Shown: positions 25,837 through 39,300 of the stretch, one piece after another
Layout of the letters: each line of letters begins with the position of its first letter
Position numbering within the stretch: position 1 is the stretch's first letter
Assembly (NCBI GenBank): GCA_029721515.1
Contig: CM056569.1
Span: 13,643,507 to 13,707,506, forward strand
Origin: Synanceia verrucosa
Lineage: Eukaryota; Chordata; Actinopteri; Perciformes; Synanceiidae
Direction: 5' to 3'
Length of the DNA stretch: 64,000 nucleotides
Made by a program: the position numbers and the translations under genes
The notes under the pieces: generated by a model
Told to the model about the DNA's origin: nothing
The model's database searches: none
The model's input: only the letters and a program-made list of their open reading frames with translations

Positions 25837-27792
25837 CTGATGGAAACACAGATGAGAGAGAGAGAGGAGAAACAGATGGAGAGAGAAAAGAAGTGGGAGC
25901 AGAGAGAGCGATAAAGAAATAATGAGTGTTGCTCTGACAGAGACACACACAACAAAAGTAAACAGAGAGTGAAGGAGAAAGAGCAGCACAAAAAGTCAAG
26001 CTGCCTTTCAAATAGATGAGCTCCTCAGCATTTTAGAGCCGGGTCTGCAGTTGTCACCGGATTGTGAAGTGCACAAAAACAAAAAGCCTCCTGTCACAGT
26101 GGCAAGCCGCCATCCACACAAGCTGAGGGATAAAGGTCACAAAATGATGTGTCATTGGCATAATTGCATCCGCTGAAGTTGTGTATCGGTGGCCTGGCGC
26201 TGCTCAGATTGCTTTTTCACACTTCATTCTTCCCCTGATGGAAAGGCAATCCTGAAGACACAAATGTTTATAGTTACCGCTCACAGTGGAAATGGGAAGC
26301 TGAGACAAAGAGAGGTGGACATCAGGTGAGGCGAAGGTGACGAGGGCATGTGATGTCAGCAAGTTAACACAGTGAGCTCACAGTCACTCATGCCACTAAA
26401 CATGATGTAATTTCTTCACAAACCAGAAGTACCTGTGTAACCGAGGCTGAAGGATTTATTAATTTCTTTATGTTCTGTTCATCCTGGAGGACTGTTTCCC
26501 CCTGTACCTCTGGAGATTGTCAACAGCTTCTCCATAAGAGCAAAACGGACATTTCTACACGAGGCTGTCAAAGCGCAAAACACAGGAAGTCCAAAAATGC
26601 CTGGCAGCTCAGATCGGCCGTTAAGGCTGACATCAGGTAAGGATATACGACACCACAACTGCACACCACCTGTATAGCCTCAGGTGTCAACATACAGTAT
26701 ACACATGTACAGCATGAACACTGGATTAGCAGACAGGTAAAACAGGTCAATTACAAAAGCAAAAACTTTACTCTGTGCCCATTGATTTGTGATTACTTCA
26801 TCAATTATAATTTGGTGGCATATACACAACTAAAAACTATATGAACTGAAGTGACTTTAAGGTTTTACTTTCAAACCTGTATTATTTCAGTTGATATTAT
26901 ACTTCTATAAAGGTCATAAGAGGGTCACTCTAATGTCCTGGGCTTCCTCTGAAACAACTGCAAAGAGGCAGAAAGCTGCCATGATTAAAAAGATGGATTT
27001 GGAAGAAAAAATTATGATATTCAAACTGAATTTAACAATAAAATAAATGTTCTCAGATCAAGAAAGGGTCAAAATAAAATACAACAATAAAACTTGTAAC
27101 AAAGGTCTTGAACTGAAACACTGGTTAAAACTTCCACAAATCTAGCAGTGGTAGACGTGATCAGTGGATCACTGGTTCCATCCTGACACATCACACTTCC
27201 ACTTTTCTTCCCACCTCCTAGTCTATTGTGGTCATGCAGCTTCTGCTCCCCTGTGCACCTTGTCCGTCATGTGGCCATCCTCTCTTTGTTATGGTCCATG
27301 TGCACTGCTGAGACCATAATCGTTGTCATGGTCACCGTCCTCATCATTGGTGAATAGTGAGTCACTGTGGTCCTCTGTTTCTGCCTCTCTGCTTTACTTA
27401 TGTGATTCTGCTTGTGGACTGCTGAGGGATGGAGATACCTGAGCTCAGGTATAAGCTAATTCTGTTCTCTCTTTGACCGCAATGTGAAATAAAACAGTAA
27501 GAACACAAGTACTAACTCAAGTAGAAAGGAAATCAAAGAAATAGCAATGAAGTACATGCAAAACAAAAGCTGCTCCTGCATTTTTCCCCCCGCAAAAAAA
27601 ATAATGAAACTACCACAAACTGACACAAAGTAAATTTGGGGCCAGACTGCAAAACAGTCAAAAGTTCTGGGTCTATAGGTCCTATCGTCAATGGATACCT
27701 GAAGTGAGATGACTCTGGAGTCCACAGGGGCCACAAGAACCAGTTTTTGCCCAAAAGCCCATATTGGATAACTCAGGAGAACCATCTTAACC
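25837..27792. other. Non-coding stretch, no gene seen
   Basis: A plus-strand GAGA-rich tract at about 25850-25990 produces Leu/Ser-rich minus-strand frames. At 27330-27357 a very short hydrophobic frame (TIIVVMVTVLIIGE, then a stop) resembles the end of a membrane helix but has no support around it. Confidence 0.5.
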
Positions 27793-28032
27793 ATCCATCC
27801 ATTTTCTACCACTTATCCTCACATAGGGTCCTCACACCTACGGTCAATTCAACTAAGCCAATTAACCTAATCCCCATGCATGTTTTGGGATGGTGGGAGG
27901 AAGCCGGAGTACCCAGAGAGAACCCACGCAGACATGGGGAGAACATGCAAACTCTACACAGAAAGGCCCCGGTCCAGGAATCGAACCCAGTACCTTCTTG
28001 CTGTGAGGCGACAGTACTAACCACTACATCTT
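27793..28032 (-). mobile_element. V-SINE copy with internal deletion and 9-bp TSD
   Basis: Minus-strand element. The tRNA-like head at about 27975-28032 has an A-box-like TGTAGTGGTTAG and a perfect B box, GGTTCGATTCC, at 27977-27987. The conserved central domain (TGTGTAGAGTTTGCATGTTC) follows, and the (GGAT)n tail lies at the left edge. Compared with the full copy, about 110 bp of the 3' half is missing, the junction lying at about 27831. A perfect 9-bp duplication ATCTTAACC flanks it (27784-27792 and 28033-28041). The first 15 or so head bases are absent. Confidence 0.9.
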
Positions 28033-28041
28033 ATCTTAACC

Positions 28042-29661
28042 AATTCAGTAAATAAAAACTAAACCATACACAATGTTGACTTGAGGAGGATGCAACACTG
28101 AAACACCACACGTCAGCACATTTATCAGGAAACAGATGACTTTACTAAGTGTAATATAATTAACATGAGTGTAATAAAACAGCCAATTTGAGCTGCTAGG
28201 TGTAATTTGCACATCAATGTTGTGTGATTCACTTTAAACCAACTAAAGACTAGTTTATCTACTGAAGCAGTTAATAGGAAAGAGATGATAAACACGTCAT
28301 CTGATGTGATGCATCAGCGCGCTGCACATACATTTAAGGTGGAGGTATGAAGGATGGGGTTTTTCATTTCATCTGGACCGTAGAGAATGGTATTATGAAA
28401 ATGTGCAGGATAAATGAAACAAGGAGACGGGAGAGGGTCCACATCTGTGACTGCGTCTCTAACTGCAGATGAAAGGAAGTCGTTTGAAGTTGATGTGGTG
28501 CTATTTCTCCAATGACTCAGATTAAACACTGATGCCTGTGCCGAGCAGCACATTCATCACTTCAATGATACTTTTAGTGGCCGTTTCCCTGCTCAGGCGG
28601 AAATTAACAGCACTCTGGTGCCCAGTGTGTGCGTAAAAACCTGCTCACTGACTCACGCAAACCTACACGTGCACACAAATAAATGCTTGATTCTGCTCAC
28701 ATACAGAGACGTGCAGGTGTTTTAGGCTATGGAGAGGCTATAGGTTTCATAGCGTCTACTCTTTTCCACTCAGGGTATAAAAATAATGTCTTTTTTTTTA
28801 AACTGTGTCCTCTTTTAACTCATCAGACTCATTTACCAGAGGAGTTAGAGACTCTTAAATTATGCCATTAAAACATTATGATGTATCATTCATTCAGCAG
28901 GTTGATTATAATTTAAATGACAGATGATGCTTGTGAAAAATGTTAACCTTGTTATGGAGAAAGATAATTACTTCTTGCCTGAATTTTCATCACAGAGGTC
29001 TAAATAGTGATTTTATGTATGCAGGAGGGAGGTTATGTCACATATTCTCATTAAACTACATGACACAAAACATCAAAACCGTGAATTTTGATTTAGTTAT
29101 ATTTGATCTGAAATTTTCAAAATAAAAGCAGTAGAAGAAACAACCTGTTTATGTCACTGTATCATGTTGATGTCGTGATTGATGGCAGTTTGGTGTAGAA
29201 AGAATCCTGGCCTCTAGGGGTCTCTATTGGAGTTTTAAGAATCAAAGAAACATTTTTTACATTTCTAAATGAAAGGTTGATGTGGGGCTGGGGGGTTTCA
29301 GTATTTATATATAAAGTATGTGTGTGGACTATAAATCCACCCGTGCACTCAGAACATGCAGCACTTAGCAGAGAAGCTGGCTATATGCAGGTCTGAATCA
29401 GTGTAATTTGATCAGTGTGGCCCTAACCTCATGGGATAAATACCCAATAAAAGACATTTTGGCGGCTGGATAAACGTAAATCCATCCAATTTGGGGCCTA
29501 ATTAAGTGGGACTTACATACCACAGTGGGACAGTTGGATATAAGGGACAGAAAAATGACCGGAGGCTTGAACGTCTCTGTGGTCTCAGTAGAGCACTAGA
29601 ACCAATGAGGATGGAAATAAAAGAGGGGTCACCGTGGCTTACATTGGTAGGGAAGCACATC
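28042..29661. other. Non-coding stretch, no gene seen
   Basis: No recognised exon. The sequence around 29400-29510 (CCCAATAAAAGAC, GGCCTAATTAAGTGGG) is compact and non-repetitive and might be conserved, without further evidence. Confidence 0.5.

Positions 29662-29719
<58 letters not shown>
29662..29719. repeat. Long CA microsatellite
   Basis: About 58 bp of uninterrupted (CA)n. Confidence 0.97.
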
Positions 29720-29722
<3 letters not shown>

Positions 29723-31032
29723 CTACTGTAGAGGCATCACAGCAGCTGGCTGACCCCTAGCAGAGGGTCAAATATTCATTTACATTGAGAAACAGATCAT
29801 CCCTCTTATTTTTATGTCACCCTACATTACCCCAGCATAAGTTACAGCAGCCATTAAACTGACTTTAATATCATATTTCCCACAAGCACAAAAGGCACAG
29901 CATGTCGCCTCTGCTATAAACAGCCACGCTTTCACACAAACATAAACTCCTGTGATAAGCGCTATCTCCTGATCATAAAAGTGTTAGGGAGGGGTGGAAA
30001 TGTGGCCGCTCCCATATGGATGAAGATATACACGAGTCACGTCGGGCCACAAAACAAATTAGTCTCTGTCAGAATCCCTTCAGATGTCTTCCTGTGCATT
30101 TCACGGCCAGAGCAAAAAAAAAAAAAAAGAAAAAAAAAAGACCTCCTGCGATAGAGAGACAGAGAGCCATATCGGGAGGTCATCTGTGCTTCAAAAGGGA
30201 GATATATTAAATTCATTCATCTCAGTCAGTGGGAGAGCCAGTGCTGTGGCTTCCATGTGATGAGGGAGAGAGAGAGAGATCTCCCCTCTCATTCAGCCCG
30301 CCTGGCTCACCGCCTTCTGAGGCATTGTCTGGGAAAATATCCCCCGTAATAGAGCCAATGATTAAATAAAGACAGAGAGAGGTGTGTGCATGACTGCATT
30401 TTCTGCATGGGTGTGCTGCTTGGATGCACATGTGACGAACACAAGTGAAAAACCTGTGCTTGGAAGTGGTCTAAAAGAAAAAGGAAGAGAGGAGGGTGAT
30501 GAAAAAAGGTTGAAAAATAGAGACAGTGATGGAGGGAGGAGCAGAAATAGGAGGGGAGGAAGAGGCAGGCCACCAGGAGGACAGAGAGGAGGGAGGGCAG
30601 CCTGTGGCCGACCACACATTCATCATGTGTCGCTGCACCATGCTTATACAACACTTACAATCACACACTAAATACATCTAGTATCTCTCACACACACATA
30701 AAACAAAGCATATCAGCTAACACCCCCGAGGGTTACACAAACTAAATAAACTGTTCAGCATATGGCGTATAGTGTACAGCCTAACATAAACATGTAGAGT
30801 GAAAAGAGAGGGTGCACCAGAGCAGAGGAGCAAACAGTGATTCAGAGCTGTTTTCATGGTGAAGCCTCAACTCTGATCGATCTGTGACTGTTTTGCACTC
30901 CCGTCTCTCCTTGAGTCGTTAAATTGGCTGTCGAGTGAGAGGCAGAGAGCGGGAGAGAGCAAGGAGGAAGGTGAAGGAGACAAGGAAGAGAGGGAGAGGA
31001 GAAGAGGTGATGAAGGCAAAAGAAACAATAAG
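29720..31032. other. Non-coding stretch, poly-A and purine-rich
   Basis: An interrupted poly-A tract lies at about 30113-30139. Plus-strand GGA/GAA-rich tracts lie at about 30475-30600 and 30935-31030. No exon was recognised. Confidence 0.5.
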
Positions 31033-31713
31033 CAGTCCCTCCAGGAACATCGCAATGTTGCGATCGCTATAATTAACGCAAATTCAACAAATCATAGCAA
31101 TATTTGGTGTGGCTTGCAATTATTCAAAATTCCCACGATTTCCCCATATTATTTGGTTTGTCAACACTGCATTGTCGATTGAGCTCAGGATGAAGAAAGC
31201 GAACATCTCGGATTTGCCAACAAAAATAACAGCAAAACACACTTAGAGGTATAAATCTGAGATCACACTTAGCTCTTATGAGTACAGTATAATTTACATA
31301 ATTTTCATACAGCCTACTCTTACAGGTATATCGAGTATATGTTGAATTAATATTATATGACAAGCCTTTAAAGCACTTTAGTTATTTATTTATTTATTTA
31401 TTTTTACCAAAGATGTTCCCTGTGTATTCTTGGAGTCAAACTGCTTTGTAAAGCCAGGTCACTTTTATGACTCAGGGATCAAAAATCAAGAAGCATACTT
31501 TATTGATAACGTTACATATATACAGGTGCGCATACACACATCAAATGTAGCCATCCCTTAAGGGAGCAGTGGGCTGCTTGCAGTAAGGCCTGGTATTTTT
31601 GTAATTTTTGGTTCTCATGAGTTAAAAAATTAAAAAGAACTAGTTATTTCCAGCTCTGTCTGTGATGTGCAGTATGCTTATTATCATATATACTATATAT
31701 ATATATATATACA

Positions 31714-31753
<40 letters not shown>

Positions 31754-31921
31754 TTTTTTGATTTGCCATTTTTGCCAATTGCCAAAATTTTTCACCCAAA
31801 AAAAATCCCATAAAACTCTGTAGTGTATCACAATTACTGAGAAAAGCCGCTGCGAAATCAAGCATTTTTGATCGAAAAAAATCATTAAAAAAAAAAAAAA
31901 AGTAAAATCTTGGAGGGACTG
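31033..31921. mobile_element. DNA-transposon-like element with CAGTCCCTCC ends
   Basis: The left end at 31033 starts CAGTCCCTCCAGGAAC. The right end on the minus strand from 31921 starts CAGTCCCTCCAAGATT. The shared terminal 11 bp, CAGTCCCTCCA, is an exact inverted repeat. The flanks (ACAATAAG left, AAAAGGAC right) show no clear duplication. The interior carries GCGATCGC-type motifs near the left end, a (TTTA)n run at 31381-31401, a retroelement-tail-like ACTTTATTGATAACG at about 31498, and a TA microsatellite. Nothing coding is visible. Non-autonomous; superfamily undecided. Confidence 0.6.
31688..31750. repeat. TA microsatellite with one CAG interruption
   Basis: Two (TA)n blocks flank a single ACAG interruption. 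The tract is self-complementary, so it can form cruciforms. It lies inside the CAGTCCCTCC element. Confidence 0.92.
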
Positions 31922-32868
31922 AAAAGGACAGAAGTAAGGCCTAGTGAGGGAATGAATGGAAGAAAGAGTTTGAACCAGGTGGGGGGCTCAACATCTGGTT
32001 TATTACCTCATGAGGACGAGGTGTGGTGTGATGAGACCCAAAGCTGGTGTCTCTGTTGCTCCTACAGGAAGCTGGAGCAGGAATCATTAACGAGGCTCCT
32101 GATTATCTCTCGACAGTCCTGGTGGGTCACAGAAATGTGAATATACATGCATCCGTGGCTATTTCCAGTTATTTAATCTATGATCACACAGTAGGATTTC
32201 CGAACTGCTTCACAGCATAATGAAAGCCAACTGAAGTGAGTTAAAATGTCACTTCTTGAGAAATGGGCATTCATACGTCAAAAAGATTTACTTAACTGCA
32301 ATTACAGGCTGTTCTGTGTCCCAGAATCACTTATATTGCACTTAATACTGCGTGGGAGTGACCACTTTATTTCCACAGAAACATGTGAAAAATGATGTGC
32401 TTCAAGAGCAGGAAGGTGAGAAGGACGCCAGCGCTCCAGTCTGGCTACTGTGGTGCTGGTGACAGTCTGGCAGCACACTTTCAATTTATGGCTTCATTTC
32501 TGCAGCTTATTCCACTTTGCCACAGAGGAGGCAGCGTTTCCCGGCTGATACCTAATTCTGTGACAAATTCAGAGATGTGGGGATCCTTGGGGGACTAATA
32601 AATGGGTTTCCGAGCTGTCAGTATTGTTGTGTTGACATTGCATCTCACAGCTCCAATTTCCCTGGATCGTGCTTTTCACCGCTGAGTTTATGTACGGGTT
32701 GGGCTGTGTCAGAGCTACTGAGGTGTATTCTGATAGAAGCCCTTTTTTGCTTATTCATACTGCATCCATTTATGCCCTCTTCTATAGCTTAGCCGACACT
32801 ACTCTTCCCATATTTTTGACCCAATCCTCCTCTCCCTCTATTTCACTCTTCTCCCCTTCTTTCACAGC
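31922..32868. other. Non-coding stretch, no gene seen
   Basis: No recognised exon. A plus-strand frame at 32392-32598 has no motif or splice support. Confidence 0.5.
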
Positions 32869-33496
32869 TAGGGCTGAATGTCATTCAAAACTTTTGATAT
32901 GATGCCAATTACGGGACCTTTGTTTCAATATTGGTTACAGAACAAAACTTTTTTTGATAATAATTTGGGCTTTATCATTCTAGACATACAAGTCAATGGT
33001 CTGATGATGATCAACAGTCACACGCTGCTACAGGTTACTCTTTAGGACCCTGGGGAGTGAGAGTTTGTCTTATGGTGTGTTCACTGGAAGTCAGAACTTA
33101 GAGTTCAGATCATCTTAACCTCAAAGTTTAGTGCTTCCAGCTCTTCCAGCCTTACAGACGTACAACCAAACATGTAGCTACTGTTTACGTCAGTAGCAGA
33201 TAGCATGGATTAATCTGACTTCATGAAGTGTTCTGATTTAAATTGTGACTTGGAGCTTGGAAATTCATGGACAACTGCATTACTCTAAACACACAAAGGC
33301 CAGGCTCCCAGTGCTGCTGCAATGACATTAATCCTCTTTTTTACTGGCGATGTTTGTCTCCTTATGCTGGGAAAGTGGAGGGAAGGATCGGTGTTACTAC
33401 CAAAAAATGATTATTTTTTTTAATACCCGATAAGATCAGATCTTTTCTGTCGGTGATAAAAAAAAAAAAAGTATTAAAGGTCAGTGCCCAGCCCTC
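32869..33496. mobile_element. hAT-type non-autonomous element with 8-bp TSD
   Basis: The left end starts TAGGGCTGAATGTC. The right end read on the minus strand starts GAGGGCTGGGCACTG, so the terminal AGGGCTG is shared. The flanks are TTCACAGC (32861-32868) and TTTACAGC (33497-33504), a 7-of-8 match consistent with an 8-bp hAT duplication that has since gained one substitution. No transposase frame is present in its 628 bp. Confidence 0.75.
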
Positions 33497-36124
33497 TTTA
33501 CAGCTGGGTGAAGGGGTGAAACACACTGCACTGTAAGCATATGGCATGTAGCCTATTACTCACCAGGCTATGCCACAGTCACACATTTTTACCCTTGTTG
33601 GCGTCCACCTTCTCCTTCCTCATTTTGTCCTCCTTCCACTCCCTCCATCTCTCTGTGGCCTGTGACTGAACCCAGTGTGTGGACTGACTGTGATATTGGC
33701 TGTGTGGGTGACAGGCTCACTGGTGTGATATCTGAGGGGAGAAAAACAGATCGCCGTCTCTTTACTTAACACCCTCCCTTCCTTCGCCAGCTGCTGATGA
33801 AGGAAGGACTGGCTGCAGATAGCAGAGAGTGTTAGATTACATTTTTCAAAAGGTGGCTATCTTTCACCATGGGCCTTTTTTGAGTTCAAGGTCTCCTGGA
33901 AACTCTATAAAGAAAGAAGAAGAAATAATTCTGAATGTTTGCAAGTTGTGAATCTCTCTCCTCCCTCTTTCAAACGTACATATCTCTCTTGCAACACGTC
34001 ATTACGTATCAGACAGTGATATACGATGATGATCCTCCGCTCCCTGCATTCCTCTGCAAACGAGCACAAAACAAACCTAACCTTGGGATCACTTTCAGTC
34101 AGTGACACATTGAGTTCAGTGCCTCAAAAGCCTTAGTGATAACTAACTCAGACACCATTATGACATCATGCATGTTGATTCACTGTCAAAAACCTCACCA
34201 CACAAGTGCTAGACGGAGAGAACAAACACATTAAGAAATGGATTCACTCCAACAGCTTTATCAAACACAATGGCTCTCCAACAAAGTGTCGCAACACTGA
34301 CAGATTTTCTTAAAACAAATCCCACGACAGAGAGAATTAGGCACATTAAGTGTGATCTTAGGAGCTTTAGATAGGAAGGCCAAATTATAGAACTGTCACT
34401 GGGTCATGACGTGGATCTTCTTAAATAGCTCCCTTCCTCATCCTGCCCCACCCCAAGCTTAGCCATCGATCAGGAACTAAGCGCTGTCTTTAATTGGTTG
34501 GACGAGGTCGATTGGCCGTGCAGACAGCGAGGGGCCTGGAGGGGTTTTGGGGAGTCTGGAATGTGTGTCTGTAAGTGTGCCAGCCAGTGAAAACACTGGG
34601 AGCTCTTCAGACTCTCTCTTAAGGCAATCACAGTAATGAAGTGAAAATGAAGTGAGGTTCAAAAAACCACTGACCCGCTGATTAACTGACAACTGAAACA
34701 AACAAAGAACTCCCTCATGCTGACTCAATTACAAAAAGGCACTTTTTTGGGGGGTATATGTGTTTTTTGTCTTTTGTCAGGAATATGTGACTCATTTGTG
34801 TACTTCATTACCAGAATAGCTGGTGTATGTAAATCCATGCAGAGAGCAAGAGGAAGGGAACAGGCTGACAGGAAAAGCAGATGTTTGCAGTGATCTGCTG
34901 TCACTGCACTGCTTTCAGCATCACTTTGAAGTAAGCAGGCACTCACATCTTTTGTCATTACACACAACTGCCCTATTATGCTATCATTTAGTGAGAAGAA
35001 TGTGCCATTATTATCAATAGCATCAGCAGCAGAGGTAGTGCTGAGATATCTGCCACTGTCACATTATCCACAGAGGTGATGCACTGAAGAACGAAACAAC
35101 AAAACAAGAGGAATCACAACTGCTTTTGTATTTCGTCCTGGTGATGAAAGAGCAGTCAGTAATTATTGTGAAGCGGTAGCACAAATTAAACAGCTAATTA
35201 ATAAAGGAAGCATTGTGACTGACACTACATAAGTCCCTATCTAAATACAACATGCTGCTAAGCTTGTCCTAGCAGTAACCTCCAGCTTTCTCTTTCCTAC
35301 TGTGATAAGGAGCACTTTTATCTGCCGTATATTCAGCTCCTAATCTTAACTTCCACTTAACATTGTGTTCTGCATTTTCTGCAGGCAGGAATATATTTTA
35401 CTCCACAATAAGGGAAAAAAAGGACTGTGTCCCATGTAGTAAATTAAATTAAAATTTGTTCAAGAGAATGAGTTGAAGCAGGCTAATCTGACTCATGTTC
35501 AGTTCCCTGTGGCACCTTGTGTACTGATGGTAAACTGATCTCATGGGAGATCTGATTGCTCCCAAACTTTTCGAGAGAACAAGAAAAACAGCTAAATCAA
35601 ATTATTTAGGAATAAACACAGCTAATGAAAGTATTGAAATAATACATCAACGGCATAAGAAAGTTCTGCAGATGCTATTTACTCTGGCTGAGCTGATCTC
35701 CGACTGGACTGGAGGAGCATGTTCAGCTTAACATGATCAAGTAAAAATGCAGTGCAGTTAAGAGCACACTAAACTATTTAAAATCCCATTGTAACCCCAA
35801 TTTGGCTATTATGAGTTTTTAGATTATAGAGTCTGCACTGGTCGGCACAAAACAGGGCCAAGGACAGTCAGCAGACACACAAGTCTGAAAAAGAAATCTC
35901 TTGCCTCCCAAATAACGCTCAGGGCAAAATCCATCCCCCAGATACTGTTTTTAAAAGCTTTCCGAAGCATCGCAGGAGTGTCTTGAGCAGATACACTTTC
36001 ACTTGAATAACTGAAATAATGAATGCAGATTCACCATCTCACAGTTTCATTCATTTTTACAAGATTTGGTTGAAAAGGTGTCTTAGCCTTTCTTTAACTA
36101 TTGAGACTCAGGTAGCATTTATGC
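33497..36124. other. Non-coding stretch, no gene seen
   Basis: No recognised exon, RNA gene or repeat boundary. A compact patch around 34425-34515 (AGCCATCGATCAGGAACTAA, TTTAATTGGTTGG) is non-repetitive and might be conserved. Confidence 0.5.
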
Positions 36125-36365
36125 AGTGGCGTGCATAAATTTTTGAGGGGCAGGGGCAAAAAGAAAAAAAGGGCATCTACAGAGCGTTCATGCTACTGAA
36201 GAGGGCACTTAAAAGTGTGTTTTTTTTCACCCAAGAGGACATTTAATCATGTTATAAATAACCAAGAGGGCAGTTTAGTGTGTTTTTTTCTGGCCAAGGG
36301 GACAATTTTGCACGTTTTTTGCCTCCCAACAGGACACTTGGACTAAAACAACGCATGTATGTGTA
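36125..36365. repeat. Interspersed repeat with degenerate ~32-bp tandem units
   Basis: Starts GCAGTGGCGTGCATAAATTT, then AGGGGCAGGGGC, then about four or five units. Each unit starts with AGAGGGCA, AGAGGACA or AGGGGACA and ends TGTTTTTTT plus a CCCA/CCA (units from about 36201, 36235, 36267, 36297 and 36330). I recall similar GCAGTGGCGTGCA sequence as dispersed in teleost genomes but cannot name the family. Confidence 0.5.
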
Positions 36366-39300
36366 TGTGACAATGTTATAAGTACTTTAGCTCAGGCACT
36401 GTGAAGGCGACATAGGTAGACACTAGGGGTCCTTAGTAAACGATGATACACAGGAAGTAGAGTCTGTTTACAGACTGAATTTTCTCAAGTTAGAGACAAC
36501 TCCTGACACAGATGAGAATAGTAATAGTGTAACCCATCTTATTAAATGTCTATTATTTACTGGCTGCATTTCAGTGCCCCATTCACTCCTGTTAAGTGGA
36601 TATCATCAAATCCAAATATCATCAGAAAAACTCCAAATGACTCTAAAGCGAAATGGGTGAGTAAATAGCAGTCTTTTATCCAGAAATAAGGTCCAATTTG
36701 AAAAAAAAACCCAAAAAAAAACAGAACTTTCTCTTTACACTTCACATGATACTGATGAGTAGTTTATTCTCTTCTGTGTGATCTTGCGCTTTGTGCTGTA
36801 ATCTGAATGCAATGTTTGTCGGGTAAAGTAACTTTTAAAGAGATGAAATTGGGGATCTTGCTGTATTTATAGCCTAATAAACTGCACCAGAGGATAAGAA
36901 AATAAATCCACACTTCAGTCAGACCCACTGATTTACCATGGCTCAAACAGGGTTTATGTTTGGACTTTCTTTCCAATGCTGCATCAAAAATCTATTTGTT
37001 CAGTGCAACCACATCCACACTACTAGTTAAATAAAATGAACCATAGACTTAACATATTTAAACGATAATTCAACATTTTACAGACTTTTCAAATGTGTTG
37101 CATCCATACAGGGGTGATACTGTTCTTACTTTGTTTGTTGTGCTTCAAACTGTGAGGCGTGCTCTTAGATTTCCTTCCAGGCCAGGCAGCTCTGGATGCA
37201 GTCACTGAGGAGATCACATAGCTCTTAAAGCTCCTGTCCAGAGAGATGCTATGGAAGCACAGGAGGATCATCTCATTACTCATCTGCAGCAACACAGCAG
37301 AAAACAAACACTGTCTCACACACTTGTCACAAATAATGAGCTTCGGGGACCAAGTTACAGACACCGAGATTTACATTTATTACACGCTCAAGTGCTGAGC
37401 TATAATAACAAGTCACTGCTGTACAAAACCCTGGATACGAAGGAGTCTTACAGCACAAAGTCATTAGCTACAAAAAAGGCGACAAACAGCAAGCAAAACC
37501 AAGGTATTAGCTTATTCATTACCCGCTCCAGAGCACACGTTTTGGTTTTTAGAAAGCTCAGCTGAAGAAATAGAAATGTAATATTGGTTAGAGTGGACTG
37601 GCTTGGTGTGAACTCTGGGTCCAGTTAGGTCCACTAAGAGACTTAGCTTACTAGTAAGTCATTAGAGCTCTCAACGATGGTGAAAATGACAAACTAACAC
37701 GCTAATTGAAAGGCAAACTCGGGCTGTCCTCAACCAAATAGTTTTTAGTTGACTATCACTCTTTTTTTTAATAAATTGTTTTAATCCACTGAGTTAAAGC
37801 TGACTTTATCCACTTTAAACCATCAGAGATGTGTTCGTAAGTTTATTAGAAATAAGTCTTTCAGTGTTAAAAAAATTAATAAAAAAAATTATAATTTAAT
37901 AAAACAACAATAAAATCATATAATTTTACGTGATAAAAAAAATACAACTAATGAAAACTAATAGATTAAAAAGAGATTTCAAAAAGAAACATCAAAATAA
38001 CATGTAAAAAAATGCTTCACAGTGTGATGAGCTCCACTAAATAATTTTCCTCCTCAGCATGAATCATGTTTGTGTGAATGACAGGTTGAATCCAGCCTTC
38101 AGCCTCTGTGCATGCTCTGTAATTCCAGTGAAAATGGAAATTCCATAAAAAAAAATAGTCATAAAAATTCACTCTATGACAGCTCGGATCTGGTACCTCT
38201 TGACTTTCACACCAAAGGTCACATATGGCGTAGACTTTAATTGACAGACCTTAAACTTACTTTACACTTGAGGCCTTGCAGAGTAACACTTTGCTTGAAC
38301 TGAATATTTGATCACATTCATAAGCTTGAAGCCCCACATTGAAGTAGTTAGCTGCATATATCCCCCGCAGGTTCAGTCTAACCGCCAGATGTGAGCTGAG
38401 CAGGGATAGGCACATCTGTATCGATTCAAAAGTGGACGCTCACACATGCATGCTCACGTGGACACATATACAGACATGCATGTCACATAAACACACACAC
38501 ACTTGTGAGTGGTTTTATACCACAGAGGGAAACAGGGTAAGGTTTAAAATGAAGGTAATTCAAGCAGGCGCACATTTCATAAAAGCCTCTATTTGATGTG
38601 CCGGGTGCCAGTCAAGCATGCTGTCTGTGATGCGTGCACGTGCACGCTCGCAGGTAGGAGGTTGTAAGAGAGGGGGGAAGCGAGGTGAAGGAAGGAATGG
38701 GTGTAATTATTGAGGATGATGTGTATAGAGGCCTATGTGGAATGACAGCTTGCCTTTCATTTCTCTGATCACTGGTTTAATCCTGACAGAGCTGCAGCGG
38801 GCCACAGAGCTGCTCTGCCTGCCTGCCTGGGCTCATAACACTGTGTGTGTGTGAGACAGGATGACACAAAGTATACGTAGGTGTGCGCATCTCTGTATTT
38901 GCTTGTGTCAAAACCTCAGTGTTTTTTGGTGTGTGCGTGCGCAGGATGCCTATGAGCGTGTATGAGCGCTCGCTGCCCAGGAAAACGTGTCATACAGGCT
39001 GACTGCAGCGGCGAGCAAACGCTGCTTTTAATGAGGGAGGGGGAGAAGAGAGAGGGAAACACAGGAAATTAAATTGATATGTAAATGACGGAAATTCTCA
39101 TTTGAGCTGAAGGTTGAGAGTGCTACAGCATTAACCAGCTTATGAGTTAATAATGTTTTTTCCCTCCCTCCCTCCTTTCCTTCTCAGCCTGACTCCCTCC
39201 CTCTCTCTCAGAAAAGGAGACGGAGGCGGGTGAAGATGAAGACAACATATGTCCCTGAATCTTAACTCTCCAGAGATTTCCCTTAAGCCCTTGTATAATC

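Noticed and set aside
27226..27360. Short hydrophobic reading TIIVVMVTVLIIGE as a membrane-helix exon
   Set aside because: Too short, no acceptor, and nothing protein-like on either side.
27975..28032. tRNA gene suggested by A and B box motifs
   Set aside because: The boxes belong to the SINE head; no cloverleaf with paired acceptor stem and anticodon arm is present.
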